This document shows, in pieces, positions 16,094 to 23,967 of a DNA stretch of 64,000 nt; position 1 is the first letter of the stretch, and the number at the start of each line of letters is the position of its first letter. The position numbers and the translations under genes are program-made. The DNA comes from Brachybacterium sp036311905 (GTDB taxonomy: Bacteria > Actinomycetota > Actinomycetes > Actinomycetales > Dermabacteraceae), in NCBI RefSeq assembly GCF_036311905.1, contig NZ_JAZDCH010000018.1, forward strand, positions 62,001-126,000. The letters are read 5' to 3'. The notes below the pieces were generated by a model. It saw nothing but the letters and a program-made list of their open reading frames with translations, did no database searches and had not been told where the DNA came from.

Positions 16094-17065
16094 ATGTCCA
16101 TCTCCACCGTGACCATCGTCGGCGCCGGCTACATGGGTGGCGGCATCGCCCAAGTCCTGGCCATCGCCGGTTTCCAGGTCACCGTCGCCGACGTCAGCGT
16201 CGAGACCGCGAACGCGTCGCTCGAGCGCCTGCGCCGCGAGGCCCGCGACTTCGAGGAGCAGGGCCTGTACGCACCCGGCAGCGCCGACCTCGTGGAGAAG
16301 AACATCTCCGCGGGCAAGACCATCGAGGAGGCCGTCGCCGACGTCGACTTCATCGAGGAGGCCGTCTTCGAGCGGGTCGACGTCAAGCGCGAGGTCCTCG
16401 GCCGCATCTCCGAGCACGCCCGGCCGGACGCGATCATCGGCACCAACACCTCCACCATCCCGGTGAAGGAGCTGGTCAGCGCCGTGAAGAACCCCGAGCG
16501 CTTCCTCACCGTGCACTTCTCCAACCCGGCGCCGTTCATCCCCGGCGTCGAGCTGGTGGCCGGCGAGGCCACCACCCCCGAGGTCGTCGAGGCCGTCAAG
16601 GAGCTCCTCGAGAAGTCCGGGAACCAGGGCGCCCAGGTCGCCGACACCCCCGGCATGGTGCTCAACCGTCTCCAGTACGCCCTGCTCAAGGAGGCCACCG
16701 CGGTGGTCGAGGAGGGCGTCGCCACCGCCGAGGACGTCGACACCATCGTCCGCACCACCTTCGGCTTCCGCCTCGGCTTCTTCGGTCCTTTCGCCATCGC
16801 CGATCAGGCTGGGCTCGACGTCTACGCGAACTGCTTCGTGACCTTCGAGGAGGCCTTCGGCGAGCGGCTCGCCACCCCGGAGCTGATCTCCGGTGCCGTC
16901 GCCGCCGACCGCAAGGGCGTCAAGAATGGCAAGGGCCTGCTCGGCGACTACGACGAGGCGACCGCCGCCGAGCTCATCGCCTACCGCAACCGGGCCTACG
17001 CGAAGATGGCGCAGCTGCTCGCCGAGCTGGGCCCCGCCCCGAAGGCCACCCCGCGCGCCGACTGA
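16094..17065 (+). CDS. 3-hydroxyacyl-CoA dehydrogenase-family enzyme (carnitine/gulonate dehydrogenase-like)
   Basis: A 323-residue two-domain protein. The NAD-binding Rossmann start TIVGAGYMGGGIAQVLA (about residues 6-22) is followed by GTNTSTIP (about 116) and a helical C-terminal domain starting near residue 185 (PGMVLNRLQ). The substrate loop reads HFSNPAPFIPGVELV, closer to non-CoA members such as carnitine or L-gulonate 3-dehydrogenase (NPxxxIPxVE) than to hydroxybutyryl-CoA dehydrogenase. AAGGAG precedes the ATG. It lies upstream of a GntP permease, a DUF1537 kinase and an LtnD-like dehydrogenase, so it probably oxidises a hydroxy acid in the same pathway. The exact substrate is unknown. 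Confidence 0.85.
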   Translation: MSISTVTIVGAGYMGGGIAQVLAIAGFQVTVADVSVETANASLERLRREARDFEEQGLYAPGSADLVEKNISAGKTIEEAVADVDFIEEAVFERVDVKREVLGRISEHARPDAIIGTNTSTIPVKELVSAVKNPERFLTVHFSNPAPFIPGVELVAGEATTPEVVEAVKELLEKSGNQGAQVADTPGMVLNRLQYALLKEATAVVEEGVATAEDVDTIVRTTFGFRLGFFGPFAIADQAGLDVYANCFVTFEEAFGERLATPELISGAVAADRKGVKNGKGLLGDYDEATAAELIAYRNRAYAKMAQLLAELGPAPKATPRAD

Positions 17066-17142
17066 CGCCGTCCCCCGCGAGCGGGGCAGGCGTGCGCCGA
17101 GTGTCACCGCCCGCGTGCGCCGAGTGCCACCGCCCGCGTGCG

Positions 17143-17201
17143 CTGAGTGCTGCGTCTGGACCGTCATCGGCCAGCCATAGCGGTCCAGATGCAACACTCG
17201 G
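17143..17201. repeat. palindromic repeat family A, copy A4
   Basis: A 59-bp copy, the same length as A1-A3, with arms CTGAGTGCTGCGTCTGGACC and its near reverse complement. It is preceded by three tandem CGTGCGC(C/T)GAGTG blocks (about 17090-17150), which look like repeated left-arm ends. Confidence 0.85.
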
Positions 17202-17246
17202 CGACTCCCGTCGGCTGTCCCGACCCGCTGGTGGCCGGCTCCCGCA

Positions 17247-17280
17247 CCGAGTGCTGCGTTTGGACCGTCGTCGGCCGGAT
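17247..17280. repeat. family A half copy A5
   Basis: Only the left arm and part of the loop (CCGAGTGCTGCGTTTGGACC...) are present, directly followed by the full copy A6, as expected from unequal recombination or partial duplication. Confidence 0.8.
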
Positions 17281-17286
17281 CTCGCA

Positions 17287-17345
17287 CCGAGTGCTGCGTT
17301 TGGACCGTCATCGGCTGGCCAAAGCGGTCCGGATGCAGCACTCGA
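17287..17345. repeat. palindromic repeat family A, copy A6
   Basis: A complete 59-bp copy with left arm CCGAGTGCTGCGTTTGGACC. This cluster lies in the 377-bp gap between two genes read in the same direction (stop 17065, start 17443), so it cannot be explained as a terminator for convergent genes. Nothing else was recognised in the gap. Confidence 0.88.
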
Positions 17346-17442
17346 CCTGTGGATCGCGGCCCCGGGCGGCCCCGCCCCTTCCCACGGCCCCGACCCCCGT
17401 TCCCCGGCCCCCATCCCCCCACCCCCGTCAACGGAGACATCC

Positions 17443-18843
17443 ATGGAAGACCTCGTGCTCGCGGACCGCAGTGTCCTGCAGCTCCTCCTCATCGCGCTCG
17501 GCGCGATCATCCTGTTGCTCGTCCTCATCATCAAGGTGAGGCTCCACGCCTTCTTCTCGCTGCTGATCATCGCGGTCGGCACGGGCCTCGCCGCCGGGAT
17601 CGGCGTCGGTGACGTGATCGACGTGGTCGTCGCCGGGTTCAGCACCACCGTCGGCACGGTGGCGCTGCTCGTCGGATTCGGCGCCGTCCTGGGCCGGCTG
17701 ATCGAGATCACCGGCGGCGCCCAGGTGCTGGCCGACAAGATGCTCGACACCTTCGGCGAGCATCGTGCCCCGCTGGCCCTCGCGGTCGCCTCGCTGCTCT
17801 ACGCCTTCCCGATCTTCCTCGACGCCGGCTTCATCGTGATGCTTCCGGTGATCTACACGGTCGCCCGGCGACTCGGCGGCTCCTTCATGCTGTACGTGCT
17901 GCCGTCGATCGCGTCCTTCCAGATGATGCACGGCCTGCTGCCCCCGCACCCCGGCCCCACCGCGGCCGCGACCGTGATGGGCGTGGACGTCGGCCTGGTG
18001 GTCATCATCGGCCTGCTCATCGGCCTGCCCACCTGGTACCTCGGCGGCTACTGGGTCGCCCGCGTCATCGCCCGTCGCTATCCGGACACCCCCGTTCCCG
18101 CCCTCCTCGGTGAGCCCCGCGACGTGCCGCAGGACGAGCGTCCCGGCTTCGTCTCGATCCTGATCGTGCTGCTACTGCCGCTCGCGCTGATCTTCTTCAA
18201 CACCGCCTTCTCGACCCTCGAGAAGCAGGGCACCGTCGGCTCCGACGACGTCCTCTTCCAGCTCTCCCGGCTCCTCGGCGCGACCCCCGTCGCCCTGTCC
18301 CTCTCCGCCCTGCTCGCGATGCTGCTGCTGTACGTCCTCCCGCGCCGTCGCCGCGGCGAGAAGCTCGGCGGCCTGCTCGAGGACCTGGTCGACGACGCCC
18401 TCGCGCCCGTCTGCTCGATCATCCTGATCACCGGCGCGGGCGGTGCCTTCGGCCGCATCCTCACCGAGACCGGCATCGGCGGCGAGATCGCCAAGGGGCT
18501 CGACGCGATGGGCCTGCCGCTGATCGTCGCCGCCTACCTCGTGGCTACCGTCATGCGCATCGCGCAGGGTTCCGCGACGGTCGCCGCGACCACCGCCGCC
18601 TCGATCATGGCTCCCGCCTTCCTCGGCGCGGACCTCGGCTCCGTCGCGATCGCCGCCGCGGTCATCGCGATCGGCTGCGGTTCGATCGGCTGGTCGCACG
18701 TGAACGACTCCGGGTTCTGGCTGATCGGCCGCTTCTGCGGCTTCGACACCGTGACCACGTTCAAGACCTGGTCGCTCGTGGGCACCACCATCTCGTTGCT
18801 CGGCTTCGGGCTGTCGAGCGTGGTGTACGCGATCGCCGCCTGA
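17443..18843 (+). CDS. GntP-family gluconate/sugar-acid:H+ symporter
   Basis: A 466-residue integral membrane protein with about 12 hydrophobic segments from residue 12 to the C-terminus. GntP-family landmarks include GFGAVLGRLIEITGGAQVLAD (about 85-105), LPPHPGPTAAA (about 165-175), the ITGAGGAFGRIL re-entrant loop (about 325) and the C-terminal GSIGWSHVNDSGFW (about 415-430). CGGAG lies upstream of the ATG. GntP transporters import gluconate, threonate-type tetronates or other hydroxy acids. Its position directly before a DUF1537 kinase and an LtnD-like dehydrogenase suggests a C4 acid sugar. The kinase starts 28 bp downstream. Confidence 0.93.
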   Translation: MEDLVLADRSVLQLLLIALGAIILLLVLIIKVRLHAFFSLLIIAVGTGLAAGIGVGDVIDVVVAGFSTTVGTVALLVGFGAVLGRLIEITGGAQVLADKMLDTFGEHRAPLALAVASLLYAFPIFLDAGFIVMLPVIYTVARRLGGSFMLYVLPSIASFQMMHGLLPPHPGPTAAATVMGVDVGLVVIIGLLIGLPTWYLGGYWVARVIARRYPDTPVPALLGEPRDVPQDERPGFVSILIVLLLPLALIFFNTAFSTLEKQGTVGSDDVLFQLSRLLGATPVALSLSALLAMLLLYVLPRRRRGEKLGGLLEDLVDDALAPVCSIILITGAGGAFGRILTETGIGGEIAKGLDAMGLPLIVAAYLVATVMRIAQGSATVAATTAASIMAPAFLGADLGSVAIAAAVIAIGCGSIGWSHVNDSGFWLIGRFCGFDTVTTFKTWSLVGTTISLLGFGLSSVVYAIAA

Positions 18844-18871
18844 CCCCGACCCCGCTCGAAGGAGTCCCCGC

Positions 18872-20278
18872 ATGTCCACCCCCGCTCCGGCCGCTCGCCG
18901 CCTCCTCGTCCTCGACGACGACCCCACCGGCTCGCAGTGCGTGGCGGGGGTGGACGTGGTCCTCGACCTCGACACCGACCGCGCCGCCCATGTGCTCACC
19001 GCCCCCGGGGCGACCTGCTTCGTGCTCACCAACTCCCGCGCCCTCGACGAGGCGGAGGCCGTGGCCCTGACCCGCCGCGTGGTCGGCGGGGTGCTGGATG
19101 CGCTGGGCCCGGAGGCGGCGGCCGACGGGGGTCTGCACATCGTCTCCCGCTCCGACTCGACCCTGCGCGGGCACGTGCTCGCCGAGCCGCGCGCGATCGC
19201 CGCCGAGCTCGCCGCCCGCGGTCGCGCGGTCGACGCGATCCTGTTCGTCCCCGCGATGCTCGAGGCCGGCCGCTTCACCGAGGATGACGTGCACTTCGCA
19301 CGCGTCGGCGACCAGGTCCTCCGCGTCGAGGACACCGACTTCGCTCGCGACGCCACTTTCGGCTACACCCGCTCCGACCTGCGGGACTTCCTCGAGGAGC
19401 GCTCGGGCGGCGTGCTGCCCGCGGCGGAGGTGCTGAGCATCTCCCTCGAGGACATCCGCGTCGGCGGCGTCGACCGCGTCGAGGAGATCCTCGCCGGGGC
19501 CCGCGACGGCCGCTGGGTGGTCGTCAACGCGACCGAGTACGCGGACATGGAGGTCGTCGCCGCGGCGGTCGGCCGCCGCGAGGCCGCCGGGGCGACCCTC
19601 GTCAGCCGCTGCGCGCCGTCCTTCGTGCGGCCGCTCGCCGGTCAGCGCGGGGCGCGGGTGCTCGACGCCGACGCGATCCCCGTCGGCGCCGGCCGGCTGG
19701 AGCACGGCCTGGTCGTGGTGGGCTCCCACGTCGGCCTCACGACGACGCAGCTGCGCGCGGTGCAGGAGCGCGGCGGGCTCGTCGAGGTCGAGATCGACGT
19801 GCCCTCCGTGCTCGATGCGCGCCGGGAGCAGCACCTGGCGGAGGTCGCGGAGCGCCTGCGCGCGAGCCTCGTCCACGACGACTGCGTCGTCTACACCAGC
19901 CGCGATCTGGTGCGCACCGACGACCCCGCCGCGTCGCTCGCCATCGCCCGCAGCGTGTCCGACGCCGTGGTCGAGGTGGTGCGGCAGGTGCGGACCATGC
20001 GTCCCGCCTGGGTGGTCGCCAAGGGCGGCATCACCTCCCACGAGGTCGCCGCCTCCGGCCTCGGGATCAGCCGCGCACGGGTCGAGGGCCAGTTCTGGCC
20101 CGGCCAGGTCTCGCTGTTCGCCGCCGAGGATGCGCCGGACGAGGTGCTCGGCATGCCGTACGTCGTCTTCCCCGGGAACGTCGGCGGGGAGCAGGCCCTC
20201 GCCGACGTGGTCGACGTGCTGACCGCCGCGGTCCGCCGCCCTCGCCCTGATACCGCCCCCACCCCGAGGAGCTCCTGA
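18872..20278 (+). CDS. four-carbon acid sugar kinase family protein (DUF1537)
   Basis: A 468-residue protein with both DUF1537 domains: the N-terminal substrate domain begins LVLDDDPTGSQC (about residues 11-22, family DDxTG) and has SRSDSTLRGH (about 92), and the C-terminal nucleotide domain has VVAKGGITSHE (about 383) and PYVVFPGNVGG (about 428). GAAGGAG precedes the ATG. Known members phosphorylate 3-oxo-tetronate (OtnK, LtnK), D-threonate (DtnK) or 3-oxo-isoapionate. It overlaps the next gene by one base (TGATG). With GntP and an LtnD-like dehydrogenase this is the core of a tetronate pathway. No OtnC decarboxylase is visible in the window. Confidence 0.9.
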   Translation: MSTPAPAARRLLVLDDDPTGSQCVAGVDVVLDLDTDRAAHVLTAPGATCFVLTNSRALDEAEAVALTRRVVGGVLDALGPEAAADGGLHIVSRSDSTLRGHVLAEPRAIAAELAARGRAVDAILFVPAMLEAGRFTEDDVHFARVGDQVLRVEDTDFARDATFGYTRSDLRDFLEERSGGVLPAAEVLSISLEDIRVGGVDRVEEILAGARDGRWVVVNATEYADMEVVAAAVGRREAAGATLVSRCAPSFVRPLAGQRGARVLDADAIPVGAGRLEHGLVVVGSHVGLTTTQLRAVQERGGLVEVEIDVPSVLDARREQHLAEVAERLRASLVHDDCVVYTSRDLVRTDDPAASLAIARSVSDAVVEVVRQVRTMRPAWVVAKGGITSHEVAASGLGISRARVEGQFWPGQVSLFAAEDAPDEVLGMPYVVFPGNVGGEQALADVVDVLTAAVRRPRPDTAPTPRSS

Positions 20279-21159
20279 TGACCACCGCCCCCTCCGTCGC
20301 CTGGATCGGCCTCGGCGCGATCGGCGCCCCCATGGCCCGTGCGCTCGCGGGCGCCGGACTCCCCGTGACGGCCTTCGACCTGTTCCCGGCCGCGCGCGAG
20401 GCCCTCGCCGACGTCGCCACGATCGCCGCCACCGCCCGGGAGGCCGCGCGCGGCGCGGACGTCGTGGCCGTCATGGTCGCGACCCCCGAGCAGCTCGAGG
20501 CGGTGCTCCACGGCGACGAGGACGGCATCGCCGGCGAGCTCACGGCGGAGACGGTGCTGCTGATCATGTCCACCGTCGGCCCCGCCGCCGTCGAGGGGGC
20601 CGTCGCGCGGCTCGCGGGCGTGACCTCCCGAATCGTCGACGCCCCGGTCTCCGGCGGAGCGGTACGGGCCGCGACCGGCGACCTGCTGGTGATGGTCGGC
20701 GGCGCCGAGGCCGACGTCGCCGCCGTGCGCCCCGTCCTCGACGCGCTCGCCGCGAACGCCCCCGTCGTCGGCCCCCGTCCCGGCGACGGGCAGCGGTTCA
20801 AGATCGTCAACCAGCTGCTGTGCGGCGTGCACATCGCCGCCGCGGGGGAGGCGATCGCCCTCGCGGACCGGATGGGGCTCGACGTGCGCCAGGTCCACGA
20901 GGTGCTGAACACGGGGGCGGCCCACTCGTTCATGTTCGCGGACCGCGGTGGGCGCATGGTCGAGGAGGCCTACGACGACGTCCGCTCCGCGCTGACCATC
21001 TTCGTCAAGGACATGGGTCTCGTCACCGAGGCCGCCGCGGAGGTGGGGCAGCAGGTGCCGCTGGCCACGGCCGCCCAGGCGCTGTACCGGCGCGGCAGCG
21101 AGCTCGGGCACGATCGCCGCGACGACTCGATCGTCCGCGAGGTCCTGCGCGAGGGGTGA
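20278..21159 (+). CDS. LtnD-like NAD(P)-dependent hydroxyacid dehydrogenase
   Basis: A 293-residue beta-hydroxyacid dehydrogenase. The GLGAIGAPMARAL Rossmann motif (about residues 11-23), DAPVSGGAVRA substrate motif (about 121-131) and RFKIVNQLLCGVHIAAAGEA (catalytic Lys about 170) match the L-threonate dehydrogenase (LtnD) branch more than 3-hydroxyisobutyrate dehydrogenase. The start overlaps the kinase stop. A likely role is oxidising L-threonate or a related tetronate to the 2-oxo acid, which an isomerase (possibly 10189) would pass to the kinase. That pathway order is established for LtnD/OtnI/LtnK/OtnC; its use here is inference. Confidence 0.88.
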   Translation: MTTAPSVAWIGLGAIGAPMARALAGAGLPVTAFDLFPAAREALADVATIAATAREAARGADVVAVMVATPEQLEAVLHGDEDGIAGELTAETVLLIMSTVGPAAVEGAVARLAGVTSRIVDAPVSGGAVRAATGDLLVMVGGAEADVAAVRPVLDALAANAPVVGPRPGDGQRFKIVNQLLCGVHIAAAGEAIALADRMGLDVRQVHEVLNTGAAHSFMFADRGGRMVEEAYDDVRSALTIFVKDMGLVTEAAAEVGQQVPLATAAQALYRRGSELGHDRRDDSIVREVLREG

Positions 21160-21357
21160 GAGCGGCGGAGCACCCGGCCGCGGCCCGACCCGGCTGAGCC
21201 GTGATCCTGCCCTGCTCGCGCCGACCTCCCGGTGACCGGTGGGCACCGGCGCCCCGTCCAGCCGAGGCCGACGACTCCGAGGCCGATGTTGCGACTCCGT
21301 CCGGCGGGCGTGGCGGCCGGCGGTCCTCCCGCCCGTCGGCTGTGCGCCCGTCGGCCG

Positions 21358-22308
21358 TCACCTCACGCCCAGGCCGCACTCGGCCAGGAACTCGCGGGTG
21401 GCGATCGCGTTCGGCAGCGGCAGGGACGGGTCGCAGGGGTAGAGGTCCTGCTCGCAGATCACGTACAGCTCCTTGTCGAGCGTGGCCAGCTTCGCGACCA
21501 GGTCCCGCATGTCCGGCAGTCCGGCCGGCGGCTTCACCGAGGCGCCCTTGGCGACGGCCTCGCCGAAGGGCCAGTCCTTCTCGTGGGCCTCGCGGGTGAT
21601 GTCCGGGTCGAAGGCCTTGATGTGCACGTAACCGATCCGCTCGGGGTACTCATCGATCATGGAGATCGGGTCGCCGCCGCCGTAGACGATGTGGCCGGTG
21701 TCCAGGCAGAAGCTGACCAGCTCCGGGTCGGTCGCGGCGAAGACACGCGCGATCTCCTCGGGCGTCTCGATGTGGGAGTCGCCGTGGGGGTGCAGCACCA
21801 TCGTCAGCCCGTAGTCCTGCTTCATGATGCGGCCCAGCTCGTTCGCGTTCTCGACGTAGCGCCGCCACGCCGCACCGGTCAGCTCCCGGTCGTCGGTGAA
21901 CTCCCAGGTCTTCTCGTCGCGGTACATCGGGGGCAGGTGCACGATGTACTCGGCGCCGACGGCGGCGTGCGTCTCGGCGATCGCCCGGAAGGTCCGCTCC
22001 GTCTCCGCCCAGGCCTCCTCCTTGTGCAGGATGCCCCAGCCGGTCCCGGCCACGACGCGGAAACCGTGCTCGTCCATGACGGACTGCAGCTCCTTCGCGT
22101 CCTGCGGGAAGTAGCCCCACGGCCCGGTCTCCATGACGGAGAAACCGGCCTCCGCCATCTCCGCGAGCGCGGTGCGCCACGGGATCTGCTGCTCGTCCTC
22201 GGGGAACCACACGCCCCACTGATCCGGGCACACCCCGGTGGTGAGCTTGTCGAACGGCGCCTCGGGGTTGCGGGAGCGGTCGGGGACGGGCGCGGTGCCG
22301 GGGGTCAT
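21358..22308 (-). CDS. sugar phosphate isomerase/epimerase, IolE/IolI-like inosose enzyme
   Basis: A 316-residue TIM-barrel protein. CPDQWGVWFP near residue 27 is the signature of inosose dehydratase/isomerase-type proteins. The metal site is suggested by LHPHGDSH (about 178), CLDTGHIVYGG (about 207), YVHIKAFD and CEQDLYP (about 288). GAAGGAG precedes the ATG. It is the last gene of the iolD-mmsA arm, 34 bp after mmsA. No other candidate for the dehydratase step (2-keto-myo-inositol to the trihydroxycyclohexanedione) is present, so IolE is the simplest role, but IolI/IolH-type isomerases look alike. The adjoining 198-bp convergent gap to 21159 holds only GC-rich sequence. Confidence 0.85.
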   Translation of the reverse strand: MTPGTAPVPDRSRNPEAPFDKLTTGVCPDQWGVWFPEDEQQIPWRTALAEMAEAGFSVMETGPWGYFPQDAKELQSVMDEHGFRVVAGTGWGILHKEEAWAETERTFRAIAETHAAVGAEYIVHLPPMYRDEKTWEFTDDRELTGAAWRRYVENANELGRIMKQDYGLTMVLHPHGDSHIETPEEIARVFAATDPELVSFCLDTGHIVYGGGDPISMIDEYPERIGYVHIKAFDPDITREAHEKDWPFGEAVAKGASVKPPAGLPDMRDLVAKLATLDKELYVICEQDLYPCDPSLPLPNAIATREFLAECGLGVR

Positions 22309-22342
22309 GGGGTCTCCTTCGACGGGTGGGTGCGGGGCCGGG

Positions 22343-23839
22343 TCAGTCGTGGGTCGGGAAGCTCATCGAGCTCTCGACGGACTCGTTCTGCGCGGGCCAG
22401 CGCGTGGTGACGGCCTTCTGCCGGGTGTAGAAGGAGACGCCCTCGGGTCCGTGCGCGTGGTGCTCGCCGAACAGCGAGTCCTTCCAGCCGCCGAAGGAGT
22501 AGTAGCCCACCGGGGTCGGGATCGGGACGTTGATGCCGATCATGCCCACCTGGATCTCGTCCTGGTAGCGGCGCGCGTAGTGGCCGGAGTCGGTGAAGAT
22601 CGCGGTGCCGTTGCCGAAGGGCGAGGAGTTCACCAGTTCCACCGCCTCGTCGAAGTTGTTCACGTGCATCACCACGAGCAGCGGGCCGAAGACCTCGTCG
22701 GTGTAGGTGGGATGGTCCGCGGCCAGGCCCGTGATCACCGTCGGCCCCACGAAGTTGCCGTTCTCATGGCCCTCGACCACGAGGCCGCGGCCGTCGACCA
22801 CGATCGTGCCGCCCGCGGCCTCGGCCTCGTCGGTCATCCGGATCACGCGCGCCTTCGCGTCGGGGGTGATGACCGGCGGCATGTCGGTCGCCGGGTCGTT
22901 GCCGGGGCCGACGATCAGCTTCTCGGCCTCGGCCCGGATCGCGGCGAGGAACTCCTCGTGCACGTCGCCGACGGTCACGGCGACCGGCACGGCCATGCAG
23001 CGCTCGCCGGCGGAGCCGAAGGCGCCCGAGGCGATCTGCGCGGCGGCGAACTCGATGTTCGCGTCGGGCATCACCACGGCGTGGTTGTTCGCGCCGCCGA
23101 GGGCCTGCACCCGCTTCCCGGACGCGGAGGCGACGCTGTGGACGTGCTTCGCGATCGGGGTGGAGCCGACGAAGGAGACCGCCGCGACCCCATCGTGCGT
23201 GCAGAGCGCGTCCACGACCTCCTTGCCGCCGTGGACCACCTGGAACACGCCGTCGGGCAGACCGGCCTCCTGGTAGAGGCGGGCGACGAGGTTCGAGGCG
23301 GAGGGGTCGCGCTCGGAGGGCTTGAGGACGAAGGCGTTGCCGGTCGCGATCGCGATCGGGTGCATCCAGAAGGGCACCATCACCGGGAAGTTGAACGGGG
23401 TGATGCCGGCGACGACCCCGAGCGGCTGGCGGAGGGTGTGCCCGTCGACGCCGGTGGAGATGTTCTGCGAGAAGCCGCCCTTGAGGTCCTGGGTGATGGA
23501 CGTGGCGAACTCGAGGGTCTCCAGGCCGCGGGCGATCTCGCCCGCCGCGTCGGCGAGGGTCTTGCCGTGCTCGCGGGTGATGACGGCGGCGATCTCGTCG
23601 GTGTGCTCGATCATCAGCTGCCGCATGCGGTAGAGGATCTGGGTGCGCCGGGCGAGCGAGACCTTCGCCCACTCCTTCTGCGCGGCGGCGGCGACCTGCA
23701 CGGCGCGGTCGACGGTCCCCGCATCGCCCAGGTGCAGCGTCCCGACCTGGGCACCGGTCGCGGGGTCCATGATCGGCTGCGTGGCGCCGGAGCCGGCGAC
23801 CTCCTGGCCGTCGATCCAGTGGGTGATCTCGTATCCCAT
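22343..23839 (-). CDS. mmsA: CoA-acylating methylmalonate-semialdehyde dehydrogenase
   Basis: A 498-residue aldehyde dehydrogenase that converts malonate or methylmalonate semialdehyde to acetyl- or propionyl-CoA, the last step of inositol breakdown (IolA). TPFNFPVMVPFWM (about residue 152), FVGSTPIAKHVH (about 226), GGANNHAV (about 251) and the catalytic Cys281 in GERCMAVP are characteristic of MMSDH. The expected glutamate of other ALDHs is absent, with GGANN in its place. The start at 23839 has AAGGGA; the longer frame is a repetitive leader. It lies between iolD and the IolE-like gene in one leftward operon. Confidence 0.95.
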   Translation of the reverse strand: MGYEITHWIDGQEVAGSGATQPIMDPATGAQVGTLHLGDAGTVDRAVQVAAAAQKEWAKVSLARRTQILYRMRQLMIEHTDEIAAVITREHGKTLADAAGEIARGLETLEFATSITQDLKGGFSQNISTGVDGHTLRQPLGVVAGITPFNFPVMVPFWMHPIAIATGNAFVLKPSERDPSASNLVARLYQEAGLPDGVFQVVHGGKEVVDALCTHDGVAAVSFVGSTPIAKHVHSVASASGKRVQALGGANNHAVVMPDANIEFAAAQIASGAFGSAGERCMAVPVAVTVGDVHEEFLAAIRAEAEKLIVGPGNDPATDMPPVITPDAKARVIRMTDEAEAAGGTIVVDGRGLVVEGHENGNFVGPTVITGLAADHPTYTDEVFGPLLVVMHVNNFDEAVELVNSSPFGNGTAIFTDSGHYARRYQDEIQVGMIGINVPIPTPVGYYSFGGWKDSLFGEHHAHGPEGVSFYTRQKAVTTRWPAQNESVESSMSFPTHD

Positions 23840-23850
23840 GGGGTTCCCTT

Positions 23851-23898
23851 CGGGGTCTGCGGGTCTGCGGGTCTGCGGGGTCTGTGTGGTCTGCGGGG
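23851..23898. repeat. short tandem repeat between iolD and mmsA
   Basis: Five near-tandem copies of GGGTCTGC, a 7-9 bp unit, in the 128-bp iolD-mmsA spacer just upstream of the mmsA ribosome site. It may vary in copy number by slippage and alter the spacer. Confidence 0.7.
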
Positions 23899-23967
23899 CG
23901 TTCGGCCGACGGGGGCCGCGTGGGACGGCCGACGGTGCGGCGCGGGGCGGTGCCGGGGCCGACGGGG

